DNA of 64,000 nucleotides from an uncultured Clostridia bacterium (GTDB taxonomy: Bacteria > Bacillota > Clostridia > Oscillospirales > Acutalibacteraceae): positions 1 through 64,000 of the forward strand of contig CANQJS010000007.1 of assembly GCA_947624285.1 (NCBI GenBank), given 5' to 3'. Of this stretch, positions 24,688 to 33,805 are shown in pieces (positions within the stretch are counted from its first letter, which is position 1; every line of letters starts with the position of its first letter). Under the pieces are notes generated by a model. That model worked only from the letters and a program-made list of their open reading frames with translations, did not search any database and was not told where the DNA came from. Made by a program: the position numbers and the translations under genes.

Positions 24688-26868
24688 TTAAACCGTTTCC
24701 GCCTGCCGCTTTGCGATGATTTGGGCGTAAAGCGCATCAAGCTCGTCAAGGTGAGTGTAATTTTCCGCCTGAGCCAAAAGTCTGCGGGCTTTTTCATATG
24801 GCGCGGTTGCGCGTTCATAGATAGATTTAGCTTTCAAAAACGCCTTGAGATCGCGTTTGGCTTTCATACTCTCGCCCATCGTTGGGGTTTCCCTGTTTTG
24901 TATTTCCTCGCGTATCGCCTCATCGGGCATTTTGATATTTTCAATGCCGTATTTTTCTATCAGCTTGCGCGCGGTTTTTTTCGTGCGAACGACCTCAAAC
25001 ATATCGGCGCGCGCTTTTTTCTGCTCGTCGTTGTTTTTCGGCATCGCCTTTGCCTGCCCGCGTTCAAAATCGATATCGTCATATCTCTGAAGCGTACCGT
25101 TTTCATATGTCTTTTTGGCGTTATCAAGCAAAACGCGGAAAGAATCCGAGCTGAATTTTGCCATTTCCTCGCTTACAAAGGCATAGCTTTCTATATCGTT
25201 ATTGAATTTAAGCTGCGCCTTTATTTCTTTCTTGGCGGCTTTTATTCTTTCTTTTCTTTCGGCCTTTTCCCCGTCCGTTTTCTTTGGTAAACGCTTTGCC
25301 GCTTTGAGCGCGGATCTGTCGATATCCGTCTTTTTGGCGCCGTTTAGCTCGCCTGCCCTGTGTATTATTTCCATACCCTCTTCTATCTCATCGTCCGATA
25401 TATCGCCGTTTGCGTAATCCTCAAACATCGCGCGGATCTTGAGCACTAAAACATAGCCGTTGTGCTTGTTTTCGGTGAGGTCGTAGAAAAGATAGGGAAT
25501 GAGATTGAGGAACGCGCCGATCACGGCACAGATTATGATGACATGGAAAAGATTGTTTCTCATCTCATCGCCATAGAGCACGCTGTAATCATCGTGCAGA
25601 CCCATATGCTCATAAATCGAAGGAATTATAAGACCGGTAAAAAATCCTAAAACCGTGCTTATCATACCGAGAGGGCCGAACATTCCGTCTACACGAACGC
25701 CTGTTTTCCACTGGTGGTAATCCCTCATATCCGCCTGAATATTCGGGAAATAGATATTTCCGAAAACATTTATAAAATTATTCATAAAGAATATGACGCT
25801 TACGAAAATAAGATTTTGATATCCGAAATAAAGGAAACCGAGCAGAACTATATTAAGGATATTACACATAATAAGCATATTGCGCTTGCCTATTTTGCTT
25901 ATCAGAATAGGGGCGATTATCATAGACCAAAGCGCCGCGTTGCCGATTATAGTGTTGACAACGCCGAGAGTGGCTTCATATTTTCCGCCGTAGGCGTAAA
26001 CGAACGACCAGCTTAAAACGATACCGTAGGAATTTTCGAGAAATCCCACCCAGCTTGCGCTTGTTGTTATCCAAAAATACTTATTTTTGGCAACCTCACG
26101 CAGAGCGTCGATTATCCTGACGCTTGCGCCGCCGCTCTTCGGCAGAATAAGGCGCTCCTTGACCTTTCTGAAGAAGATAGTGTTTACAATGAGCCCAACG
26201 AACGCAAAGGCGGGATAAATCGTGCGGTAAGTCTGAATGTTGTTAAGCCCGTATGTAAGTCCCGCAACGGTGGGTATCAAAAAATTTGATATTGAGGGCG
26301 CGAGAGAATAGATTATTTGGGAGATGCTCATAACAGTCGCCCTTTCCTGCGCGTTGGGCGTTATTATCTGCTGAAGGTATGCGAAGCCCTCATTATAAAA
26401 GCACAGGAAGAATTGCAAAATGAGGTAGAAGAAAAATGTCACTACCGCCTTGACCGTATATTCCCAGTGCTCAAACGGCAGGAATACGAAAAGAGTGGAT
26501 ATACCGACTATCGGAAACGCGGTGCGAAGCATAAACGGAATGAATTTTCCGCCCTTCATATGATGGTTGTCAAAATACCAGCCTCTGAAAAGTCCGATGG
26601 GAATACCTATGGCATTTGAGACTATCAGCATTATATAAAGATCCATAGGGGCAAGGCCTATGCTGTGCCCTACAAGGAAATTTCCCGCGTCAAGCCCTAT
26701 TGTACCGGCAAGAATCGGAGTCCATTGCACGCCGAAGCCCGCCGCGCCGAGAGTGGCGACCTCTTTATACGGCACATAGTTGCCCTTGGGAGGAACATTC
26801 CAATATTTTTTGCCTATGGCAATAATTTCCTTAGCCTTTGATTTGAGTGTGTTTATTCTTTCATTCAT
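24688..26868 (-). CDS. GPH-type sugar:cation symporter with long cytoplasmic C-terminal tail
   Basis: Residues 1-480 form a 12-helix MFS carrier of the glycoside-pentoside-hexuronide (MelB-like) group, with the DYHQWKTGVRVDGMFG segment near 400 that is characteristic of the family. About 240 further residues form a highly charged, helical cytoplasmic tail rich in Lys, Glu and Ala. The tail has a KKTDGEKAERKERIKAAKK stretch and ends in possible coiled coil. Such tails are not usual in MelB. It probably takes up a glycoside with Na+ or H+. It is monocistronic. Confidence 0.82.
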   Translation of the reverse strand: MNERINTLKSKAKEIIAIGKKYWNVPPKGNYVPYKEVATLGAAGFGVQWTPILAGTIGLDAGNFLVGHSIGLAPMDLYIMLIVSNAIGIPIGLFRGWYFDNHHMKGGKFIPFMLRTAFPIVGISTLFVFLPFEHWEYTVKAVVTFFFYLILQFFLCFYNEGFAYLQQIITPNAQERATVMSISQIIYSLAPSISNFLIPTVAGLTYGLNNIQTYRTIYPAFAFVGLIVNTIFFRKVKERLILPKSGGASVRIIDALREVAKNKYFWITTSASWVGFLENSYGIVLSWSFVYAYGGKYEATLGVVNTIIGNAALWSMIIAPILISKIGKRNMLIMCNILNIVLLGFLYFGYQNLIFVSVIFFMNNFINVFGNIYFPNIQADMRDYHQWKTGVRVDGMFGPLGMISTVLGFFTGLIIPSIYEHMGLHDDYSVLYGDEMRNNLFHVIIICAVIGAFLNLIPYLFYDLTENKHNGYVLVLKIRAMFEDYANGDISDDEIEEGMEIIHRAGELNGAKKTDIDRSALKAAKRLPKKTDGEKAERKERIKAAKKEIKAQLKFNNDIESYAFVSEEMAKFSSDSFRVLLDNAKKTYENGTLQRYDDIDFERGQAKAMPKNNDEQKKARADMFEVVRTKKTARKLIEKYGIENIKMPDEAIREEIQNRETPTMGESMKAKRDLKAFLKAKSIYERATAPYEKARRLLAQAENYTHLDELDALYAQIIAKRQAETV

Positions 26869-26977
26869 AAAAATCTACCTCTTTTCTAATATAACAGATT
26901 TTCATCATAAAGCAAATAAAATTTATTTAAAATCGCCAAAAAATTATAAAGGTGTGATAAAAATCGCTGATTTTTTG

Positions 26978-27006
26978 TTTACATTTTTCTTTTGTTATGG
27001 TATCAT
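26978..27006 (+). promoter_or_regulatory. Promoter of the second PgsA-like gene
   Basis: TTTACA (26978-26983), a 17-base spacer and TATCAT (27001-27006) lie 35 bases before the chosen TTG start. Confidence 0.6.
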
Positions 27007-27040
27007 AACGGCAGAGATGTTGATGGTAGGAGGGGGTTTT

Positions 27041-27601
27041 TTGAAAAAGCACATACCCAACATTATTTCCGCGGCAAGGATAATTGCCGCGATAGTGCTT
27101 TTCTTTTTTGAGAAAATCACTTATCCTTTTGTAGCCATTTATATTTTCTGCGGACTGAGCGACTTTGTCGACGGCAAGCTGGCAAGAAAATTTGAGGTTA
27201 CAAGTGTGCTTGGCGCTTATCTTGATACGATAGGCGATGTTCTTACATATCTTGCTCTCGTAAAAATTCTTGTGCTTCAAAATCTCGTTCCTCTTTGGGC
27301 TATCGTTTGGTACATTGTTGCTATGATCGGCAACCTTATCGCCGCCATTATCGCGAAAAAGAGATTCGGCGAATTTTATTTCATCCATTCCCTTTTCGGA
27401 AAAATACTCGGCGTTACGCTGTTTATACTGCCGCTCGGTATGAGAATAATGCAAAGCATAACACAAAATTACAGCGCTGTTTGTATGAGCGTCATCTGCG
27501 TTGTTGCCACGCTTTCGGCGTTTGAAACAATTTACATTCAGCTTAAAAGCAAAGAGATGCTCACCGACATTACATCTTTCAAACAGCTTTTTTCGATTTA
27601 A
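27041..27601 (+). CDS. CDP-alcohol phosphatidyltransferase family protein
   Basis: The 186-residue membrane protein has the complete DG-x2-AR-x8-G-x3-D-x3-D motif starting at DFVDGKLARKF near residue 50, and about five helices. The TTG start is chosen because AGGAGGGGG lies at proper distance; the upstream in-frame extension is before the promoter. It is a paralogue of pgsA at 4638. The alcohol acceptor is unknown and could be glycerol-3-phosphate, serine or inositol phosphate. Confidence 0.85.
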   Translation: MKKHIPNIISAARIIAAIVLFFFEKITYPFVAIYIFCGLSDFVDGKLARKFEVTSVLGAYLDTIGDVLTYLALVKILVLQNLVPLWAIVWYIVAMIGNLIAAIIAKKRFGEFYFIHSLFGKILGVTLFILPLGMRIMQSITQNYSAVCMSVICVVATLSAFETIYIQLKSKEMLTDITSFKQLFSI

Positions 27602-27617
27602 AATAAACGAAATTTTG

Positions 27618-27643
27618 AGCCGACGCTGTGCGTCGGCTTTTTT
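27618..27643 (+). terminator. Terminator of the PgsA-like gene
   Basis: An 8-bp AGCCGACG/CGTCGGCT stem (27618-27625 with 27631-27638) is followed by six T residues. Confidence 0.85.
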
Positions 27644-27682
27644 CATATCCAAAAAGATTTTCTTTTCAATTAGTTGTTTTTA

Positions 27683-27737
27683 ACAAATGGGGCTCAATTT
27701 TTTTGTGTAATAAAATAATTGAAAACACCCCATTTGG
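27683..27737 (+). promoter_or_regulatory. Inverted repeat and promoter region of the symporter-phosphoesterase operon
   Basis: ACAAATGGGG (27683-27692) is inversely repeated as CCCCATTTGG (27728-27737), 9 of 10 bases. The right arm lies in the spacer of a weak promoter with TTGAAA at 27719-27724 and TAGGAT at 27743-27748. This is a candidate operator for sugar control. Confidence 0.4.
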
Positions 27738-27781
27738 TTTGATAGGATATATTTTATAAACATTATAAAGGAGTAATTTTT

Positions 27782-29323
27782 ATGCAAACTCAAGCTTCTC
27801 TTTCGGATGTAAACGCAAAGCATCTGAAAATGCAAGAATGGATACTGTATCTTTGCGCAGTATTCTTCTACACAAATATGACGGGTATGATGGGCTCTTA
27901 CAGAAATGCCTATCTCGTCAATGTTCTGAGGCTTACCGACGATCAAGCCTCCCTTTTCAACACGCTTGTAAGCGTTATTCCCTTTATACTTAATTTCTTC
28001 ATAAGCTCATATATTGACGGACGAAAAATGGGTAAAAAGGGTAAGTTCAGACCGCTCGCCATCGCCTTTGCAATTCCCACGGGAATCAGCCTTGTGCTAT
28101 CGTTTTGGACTCCGTCGGTTTTATCGGGCACTTTTCTTATGATTTATATTGTTGCCATAGCGCTCATTTGGGCTGTGTGCACCAATTTCTGCAGCTCGGT
28201 CGATATGGTCGCCTTCGTTATGACGCCGAATATGAAGGAGCGAGACAATGTAATCTCATTCAAAAGCATATCATCGGCAGTCGGCAACTCCGCCCCGCTG
28301 GTCATAATCCTTGTTATCGGTCTGTTTGTAAAGAATGAGGGCACAAAATATATAATTACCGCCGCTCTTTGCGCCGTAGTCGGCACAATAACCGTACTTC
28401 TCGGTATGAACGCCATAAGAGAGCGCGTGACCTACACAACGGAAAAGAAAAATCCGCTCATCGGCTTTAAAGATGTTCTTACAAACAAATACGCTTGGGT
28501 TATAATCATCTCGGAATTTTTAAAGACCTTCAGGAACATTTCCACATATATGGGTCCGTTCCTTGCCGCGGCTCTGCTCGGCGGAACAGATAAGTTCCTG
28601 CTCTTCGGTCTGCCGACGGGTATAGGCACCGCCGTAGGTATGCTCGTCATCAATTTCCTGCTCAAGAAATTCAATTCAAAGGTGCTTTATATCGCCAGCG
28701 GTATCTATTCCGTGCTTATCAACATAGTGGCATTCGCAATCGGCTACACCTATTTCAAAACGCAGGACGCTTCCGGCGGCGGCTCATCCGCATTGCAGAT
28801 AGTTTTCATAGTGTCTCTGTTCCTCATCGGTCTTCAATTCGGCGCTTCCAACCTGCTGCCCAATATGTTTAAGGCCGATGTGCTTGAGGATATTGAGCTC
28901 AAGAGCGGAAAGAGACTTGACGCCACGATGCCGTTCATTATCGGTATCGGCACAATGATAAGCGGAACGCTGGCAAACGCCTTAGCTCCGAAAATCCTTT
29001 ACGGCACGGTTGCGGGCGTTTCCATTATCGGTTACATTCAGCCGACGGACGCCGCTCCCAACCCCGAACAAAGCTTGCGCACGAAGATAGTTATGCTGTT
29101 CTTCTATACGGTCGTTCACGGTCTTATGATGTTCCTCGCGGGCGTTCCGTTCTTCTTCTACAAATTCACGGGTAAAACCAAGGAAAATGTTCACAACGCC
29201 GTAGTCGAAATGCGTCGGCAAAGGCTTGAGGAAGGCTCTGCGGTAGGCGACGGCAATGATATTGCCGATGTAATGCTCGAAACGGAAGATAACGAGGAAG
29301 CAAACGAATCCGAAGACAACTGA
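27782..29323 (+). CDS. GPH-type (MelB-like) sugar:cation symporter
   Basis: The 513-residue carrier has 12 hydrophobic segments. The N-terminal half has the family's SYIDGRKMGKKGKFRPL loop near residue 78, and an acidic C-terminal tail follows. It is followed after 26 bases by a metallophosphoesterase gene, with which it probably forms an operon. The start follows AAAGGAG. Substrate class is a glycoside or oligosaccharide by family; the exact sugar is not readable. Confidence 0.85.
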   Translation: MQTQASLSDVNAKHLKMQEWILYLCAVFFYTNMTGMMGSYRNAYLVNVLRLTDDQASLFNTLVSVIPFILNFFISSYIDGRKMGKKGKFRPLAIAFAIPTGISLVLSFWTPSVLSGTFLMIYIVAIALIWAVCTNFCSSVDMVAFVMTPNMKERDNVISFKSISSAVGNSAPLVIILVIGLFVKNEGTKYIITAALCAVVGTITVLLGMNAIRERVTYTTEKKNPLIGFKDVLTNKYAWVIIISEFLKTFRNISTYMGPFLAAALLGGTDKFLLFGLPTGIGTAVGMLVINFLLKKFNSKVLYIASGIYSVLINIVAFAIGYTYFKTQDASGGGSSALQIVFIVSLFLIGLQFGASNLLPNMFKADVLEDIELKSGKRLDATMPFIIGIGTMISGTLANALAPKILYGTVAGVSIIGYIQPTDAAPNPEQSLRTKIVMLFFYTVVHGLMMFLAGVPFFFYKFTGKTKENVHNAVVEMRRQRLEEGSAVGDGNDIADVMLETEDNEEANESEDN

Positions 29324-29349
29324 TGTGATCTCATCAAAAGAGGGCTGAA

Positions 29350-30717
29350 ATGAATAATTTTAACTTTTTACTGTTGACCGATACTCACTTTTTCAAGCAC
29401 TCCCTCGGCTGTTGGGGCAAGGAATACGATGAATTTATGCGCTTTGAGCAGAAATGCTTTGCCGAAACCGAGTCGATAAACAACGCCGTGTTTGAATTTC
29501 TTAATAATACGGAGCTGTCGGACACGGTGCTGATAGCGGGCGATCTCTCCTTTAACGGGGAATACGAGAGTCATCTCGGCTTTATCGAGCTTTTGAAAAA
29601 GTTGAAAGAAAGCGGCAAGAGAATTTTTGTTATTACCGCCGATCACGATTTTAAGCGTGACGATGACAGCGCGTTTTGCTTTGATGACGAAGGCCGTCAT
29701 GCTCCGAGAGCGACAAAGCGTGATGAGCTTTTCGACCTCTATTACGAATACGGCTTTAAAGACGCGATCGCCGTTGACAGGAAGCATCTTTCATATGTTG
29801 CCCAGCTATGCGACGGTATCCGCCTGCTGGCGCTAAACAATGACGGAAACTGCCGTGATTTCAAGACATACGATGAAGAGCAGACAGCGTGGATAAAGGA
29901 GCAGACGAAAAAGGCGCGCGAGGACGGGCAAATGATGATAGCGATGAATCATTATCCCCTGCTCCCGGGTCAGCCGATTTTCTCAATAGTTCCCTCCGCC
30001 GTTCAAAAAAACGCGGGCGAGATAACAACGATGCTCGCCGACGAGGGCGTTCACCTTGTTTTTACGGGGCATATGCACAATCAAAGCATAAATGTTAAGG
30101 TCACCGAAAAGGGCAATAAAATTTACGATGTTTGCACAGGCTCGATAATCGCAAGCCCGTCGGTAATGCGCCTTGTAACTGTTGAAAACAGCAAAACCGT
30201 TAATATCGAGACGATAAACTGCCCCGATTTTGAATGGGACACGGGCGGCAGGAGTTGCACGCAGTATCTTGACGATATGTTTGACAGTATGATCCTCAAT
30301 ATGCTTTCGGATATGAAAGAAAATCCCGAAAGGATACTAAGGCGTTTCGGCGCGGGCGACAAGAAAAAACTGTTTCCGATAGTCAGAAAAATCGGCAGAC
30401 TGCTTGATAAGATAACGGTGGGCGGCACGGCGAGACTGCTATGGGTAAAATGCGATAAATCCATAAAGAAAACGCTGCTTAAAGACTACATCGTAGAGCT
30501 CGTGCGTAATGTATTCAGCGGAAATCAGACATTTAAAGAGGGCACGCCCAAAGGCGATGTGCTTTTGCGGGTGCTTAAAAGATTTAATTTCCTGCTGAAA
30601 AAAGTTAGCCTCAAAACCATTGACGGCGAAAAAGCGGATTTATACGACATAATAAAAAATTCAGCGGGAAACTACGATATAGACGACTACAACGCAACGC
30701 TTATTCTTGAAAGCTGA
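29350..30717 (+). CDS. Calcineurin-like metallophosphoesterase
   Basis: The 455-residue cytoplasmic protein has the metallophosphoesterase motifs in order: LLTDTHFF near residue 9, IAGDLSFNGEY near 60, TADHDFKRD near 97, MNHYPLLPG near 198 and FTGHMHNQ near 237. The usual GNHD is changed to ADHD, which keeps the His-Asp pair but replaces the metal-ligand Asn by Ala. A helical C-terminal region of about 170 residues follows. It is co-transcribed with a sugar symporter, so a sugar or nucleoside phosphate substrate is possible. Confidence 0.8.
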   Translation: MNNFNFLLLTDTHFFKHSLGCWGKEYDEFMRFEQKCFAETESINNAVFEFLNNTELSDTVLIAGDLSFNGEYESHLGFIELLKKLKESGKRIFVITADHDFKRDDDSAFCFDDEGRHAPRATKRDELFDLYYEYGFKDAIAVDRKHLSYVAQLCDGIRLLALNNDGNCRDFKTYDEEQTAWIKEQTKKAREDGQMMIAMNHYPLLPGQPIFSIVPSAVQKNAGEITTMLADEGVHLVFTGHMHNQSINVKVTEKGNKIYDVCTGSIIASPSVMRLVTVENSKTVNIETINCPDFEWDTGGRSCTQYLDDMFDSMILNMLSDMKENPERILRRFGAGDKKKLFPIVRKIGRLLDKITVGGTARLLWVKCDKSIKKTLLKDYIVELVRNVFSGNQTFKEGTPKGDVLLRVLKRFNFLLKKVSLKTIDGEKADLYDIIKNSAGNYDIDDYNATLILES

Positions 30718-30742
30718 AAACACTAAAATTAAAACACATATA

Positions 30743-30773
30743 AAAAACGGACGCAATTTTCGCGTCCGTTTTT
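30743..30773. terminator. Bidirectional terminator
   Basis: A 12-bp stem AAAAACGGACGC/GCGTCCGTTTTT (30743-30754 with 30762-30773) lies between the convergent phosphoesterase and folD genes. Confidence 0.85.
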
Positions 30774-30814
30774 ATATGCCGGCATTGAATTGAGTTCAAT
30801 TTTCACTTTAGTTA

Positions 30815-31666
30815 TCAAACAATTCCGTTTTGAAGCTTGGCGGCGGTAAGGGTATTTTGCATAAGCATTGATATAGTCATAGGACCGACGCCTCCCGGAA
30901 CAGGGGTGATAAAGGAGCACTTATCCTTTACGCCTTCAAAATCAACATCGCCGCAGAGTTTGCCGTTTTCGTCTCTGTTCATTCCGACATCTATTACAAG
31001 AGCTCCGTCCTTTACCATATCGGCGGTAACGAATTTTGCCTTGCCCACGGCTGCCACGAGGATATCGGCTTCCCTTGTGATTTCGGCAAGATTTTGAGTT
31101 TTTGAATGAGTCATAACAACAGTTGCGTTTTCGTGGAGCAGCAGCATTGCCATCGGCTTGCCGACAATATTGCTTCTGCCGATAACAACGGCTTTCTTCC
31201 CGCAAACATCTGTTCCCGTTGAATGAATGAGCTCCATAATACCCGCGGGCGTGCAGGGCAAAAAGCTGTAATCCCCTATCATTATCGCGCCCACATTCTG
31301 GGGATGAAAAGCGTCAACATCTTTCATCGGATCTATAAGATTTATTACTTCCTTGTCGTTCAGATGCTTCGGCAGAGGAAGCTGGCATAGTATGCCGTTT
31401 ATATCCTTTCGCGAGTTAAGCTCCGCTACAAGGGCGTTCAGCTCCTCCTGAGAAGTATTTTCGGGCAGAGCAAATTTTTCGCTGTAAAAGCCGACCTCGG
31501 CGCACGCCTTTTCCTTATTATTAACATATACCTGCGAAGCGGGGTCGTCGCCCACGATTATAACCGCCAAACCCGGCGTTATTCCCTTGCTTTTCAATTG
31601 CTCCGTTTCCTTTGCCACTCTCTCACGAACGGTTTTGGAAACGGCTTTTCCGTCTATTATATTCAT
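30815..31666 (-). CDS. folD: Methylenetetrahydrofolate dehydrogenase/cyclohydrolase
   Basis: The 283-residue bifunctional enzyme interconverts methylene- and formyl-tetrahydrofolate. It has the [14 protein letters not shown] catalytic Lys region near residue 50, [12 protein letters not shown] near 95, [14 protein letters not shown] near 160 and a C-terminal [15 protein letters not shown] motif. It lies 12 bases downstream of lgt on the same strand. Confidence 0.97.
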   Translation of the reverse strand: MNIIDGKAVSKTVRERVAKETEQLKSKGITPGLAVIIVGDDPASQVYVNNKEKACAEVGFYSEKFALPENTSQEELNALVAELNSRKDINGILCQLPLPKHLNDKEVINLIDPMKDVDAFHPQNVGAIMIGDYSFLPCTPAGIMELIHSTGTDVCGKKAVVIGRSNIVGKPMAMLLLHENATVVMTHSKTQNLAEITREADILVAAVGKAKFVTADMVKDGALVIDVGMNRDENGKLCGDVDFEGVKDKCSFITPVPGGVGPMTISMLMQNTLTAAKLQNGIV

Positions 31667-31678
31667 TGCGCGCCTCCG

Positions 31679-32680
31679 TCAGTTTATCTTAAAGAAATCA
31701 TTTTCGCCGATTTTTGTATTGCCCGCCGAGTAGTTATATACCGTATCAACAGGCGCTTGGCTCACAGCTCCGGCGGCGGAAATTTCGGGAGGATTTATCA
31801 TATACCTTACGGGGAGCGTTCCTTTTTTCTCCTTGACGAGCAGTATTATTAGCCAAATCAGGAAAACCGCAACGATGACAGCCGAAAGAAGCTGGCTTAC
31901 TCTTATAGTCGTGTCGCCGATATACAGGCTGTCCGTCCTCATACCCTCAACGACCATTCGCTCAAGACCGTAGAAAACTCCGTAAAGCAGGAATATCTCG
32001 CCCTTGAATTTGCGGCGTTTTTTCAGAATTATATGCAAAATGACAAACACAAGCAGGCACCAAACGCTCTCATACAGGAAAGTGGGATGAACAGCCTTCT
32101 CGGGGTCTACCTCCATACCTTTTGCGAGGAGCTCAGCCTGACTTCTTTCAAGAGTATCTCTTATTTTTACCGACCACATACGGAAAAGAGCTGTATCGGT
32201 ATTAGTGCCGAAAGCCTCTTGATTAAAGAAATTGCCCCAGCGACCTATGCCCTGCCCAATCAGCAGCCCCAGCGCGCCCAAATCAAGCAGATTGCGAAAA
32301 TCTATCTTGCCCACCTTGCAGCCGATCGCCGCGCCAATAAGAGCGCCGATTATGCCGCCGTATATGGCGATGCCGCCGTTCCAAATCGCGATTATCTCGC
32401 TTGGGTGAGCGGAATAGTAATCCCACTGAAAAATCACATAATATGCTCTTGCGCAGATTATGCCGAATATCGTGCCCCACAGCAAAACATCCGTCATACC
32501 GTTAAGGCTCATCTTCCATTTATAAGCCATTCTGCCGCCGTAAAGAACGGCGAGCCCGAAGCCGAAAGCTATGATTATTCCGTACCAATGCACCTCGTAG
32601 CTTCCTATGGTGAATGCCACCGACGGCACATCGAAGCTTATGCCCAGCCCGTCGAAAAACACCCTTGTATAATTGCTCAT
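31679..32680 (-). CDS. lgt: Prolipoprotein diacylglyceryl transferase
   Basis: The 333-residue membrane enzyme adds diacylglycerol to lipobox Cys residues. It has the GQGIGRWGNFFNQEAFG signature near residue 142, a HPTFLYES motif near 203 and a GLERMVVEGMR motif near 245. The last 60 residues form a soluble tail beyond the usual core. The start follows GGAGGTAAAAT. Phosphatidylglycerol from pgsA is its lipid substrate. Confidence 0.96.
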   Translation of the reverse strand: MSNYTRVFFDGLGISFDVPSVAFTIGSYEVHWYGIIIAFGFGLAVLYGGRMAYKWKMSLNGMTDVLLWGTIFGIICARAYYVIFQWDYYSAHPSEIIAIWNGGIAIYGGIIGALIGAAIGCKVGKIDFRNLLDLGALGLLIGQGIGRWGNFFNQEAFGTNTDTALFRMWSVKIRDTLERSQAELLAKGMEVDPEKAVHPTFLYESVWCLLVFVILHIILKKRRKFKGEIFLLYGVFYGLERMVVEGMRTDSLYIGDTTIRVSQLLSAVIVAVFLIWLIILLVKEKKGTLPVRYMINPPEISAAGAVSQAPVDTVYNYSAGNTKIGENDFFKIN

Positions 32681-32790
32681 ATTTTACCTCCGAAAACTTA
32701 TTCCTTTGCTTTGCCGCATTTTGTGCGTTTTCCTCGATTAAATATTGTACCACACCGCCGTGATAATTTCCATATTATTTTATTTTAAGA

Positions 32791-32810
32791 TAAAAAACGC
32801 CGCCGGCGTT
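32791..32810 (-). terminator. Terminator of the three-small-gene cassette
   Basis: An AACGCC/GGCGTT stem with a 3-base loop (32796-32810) overlaps the stop codon of the last gene and is followed by a U-run on the minus strand. Confidence 0.65.
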
Positions 32811-33111
32811 ACAGCAGCAAATACAGCAGCGCCAGCAGCAGCTTGTTATCCGCCCCCTCGTGGGACAGAAGTATTATTAAGATAAGAATAATAAGAAACG
32901 AATCTTCTGTTTGATTTTCCTCTTTCTGCTCCGCAAGCGCAGTTTTTTCTTTTTCTTTTTCTTCACGGGCTGTACTGTTTCGTGGCGGCGCCGTCTCCTC
33001 GCGCTCGTTTTCACGCGCCCTGCCGTTTGAAACATATCCCTCTGCCCTGCTCTGCATTTCTCGGACTCGCCTTTTTGCTTCTTCTATTTCGCTGCTTGAA
33101 AATGTAGGCAC
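32809..33111 (-). CDS. Small protein with charged body and hydrophobic C-terminus
   Basis: The 100-residue protein has a highly charged middle (about residues 10-68, rich in Glu, Lys and Arg). A C-terminal pair of hydrophobic stretches, DSFLIILILIILLSHEGAD and NKLLLALLYLLL, suggests a membrane hairpin. The start shares a base with the stop of the 120-residue gene. I do not recognise a named domain. Similar LLALLYLLL tails occur in unnamed clostridial proteins, from memory. Confidence 0.75.
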   Translation of the reverse strand: MPTFSSSEIEEAKRRVREMQSRAEGYVSNGRARENEREETAPPRNSTAREEKEKEKTALAEQKEENQTEDSFLIILILIILLSHEGADNKLLLALLYLLL

Positions 33112-33473
33112 TAAAACAGCTCCTTTAAGAGAGGCAAAACCTCAAATAATTTGAGAATTTTTATGGCTGTATCCGCCTTGTCCCTGCTTTGGGGAGAAAG
33201 ATGGGGCTTGAGGGCAAGAATAAGATCCGTGTTTTTATTCGACGCCGAATTCATTTTGTCAAAAATCTTTTTCGCCTTCATCATCATATTAAAATCATCG
33301 GCGTTAAGCCCGAGAGAGGCAAGCCCCGTGCCTGTGCTTTGCGGCGCGGCTTTCAGCTCCCGATGCGGCTCAGCCGCCTCATTCTGCGAACCTAAAATTG
33401 ATGAAGCTACCCCTTTGAGCATATTTATATCGTCAGCCGAAAGGCTTGATATCAAATCGTTTATATTATCCAT
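33111..33473 (-). CDS. Conserved clostridial small protein of unknown function
   Basis: The 120-residue soluble protein has a helical N-terminus (MDNINDLISSLSADDINMLK), a Pro/Thr-rich middle and a conserved-looking end with LILALKPHLSPQSRDKADTA at about 84-103, followed by a leucine-rich helix. I recall similar uncharacterised proteins in many Clostridia. It lies 3 bases from the gene before it and overlaps the gene after it. Confidence 0.75.
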   Translation of the reverse strand: MDNINDLISSLSADDINMLKGVASSILGSQNEAAEPHRELKAAPQSTGTGLASLGLNADDFNMMMKAKKIFDKMNSASNKNTDLILALKPHLSPQSRDKADTAIKILKLFEVLPLLKELF

Positions 33474-33476
33474 AGC

Positions 33477-33719
33477 CTATTCCTTTAACAGATTTTTAAG
33501 AAGCTCTTTTGCTTCAGGCGTTGAGAGCAGTTTTTCAGCCGAGGATTTATCCGACAGCACAGATTTCAGCTTTTTTGAAGCCTCAGGCGATAACTGCCGA
33601 CCTATGAAATCGTCAAGCTTTCCCTGCTCGGCGGCATTTTTCACCTTATTCATATCCATTCCCGATTTTTTTGAGGCGTTTTTCATTATCCTGTTCATCT
33701 GTTCCTCGCTAAAATTCAT
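33477..33719 (-). CDS. Small helical protein of unknown function, first in the cassette
   Basis: The 80-residue charged helical protein has a repeated pattern of short helices, EEQMNRIMKNASKKSGMD then GRQLSPEASKKLKSVLSD and a STPEAKELLKNLLKE end. Related short proteins with this SPEA..KLLSTPEA layout are frequent in Clostridia, from memory. It heads a three-gene unit (spacings of 3 and -1 bases). Confidence 0.75.
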   Translation of the reverse strand: MNFSEEQMNRIMKNASKKSGMDMNKVKNAAEQGKLDDFIGRQLSPEASKKLKSVLSDKSSAEKLLSTPEAKELLKNLLKE

Positions 33720-33805
33720 TTTGCCGTTGCCTTCTCCTTTCGTTTCATTTATAATAGCTGTAACAGCTCATATTTATTACTATGATTTTAAAAGGGAATA
33801 TATGA

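Noticed and set aside
26927..27652. Minus-strand frame of 241 codons opposite the second PgsA-like gene
   Set aside because: The plus frame has the full CDP-alcohol phosphotransferase motif, a promoter and a ribosome site; the minus frame is rich in improbable basic and Cys/His residues.
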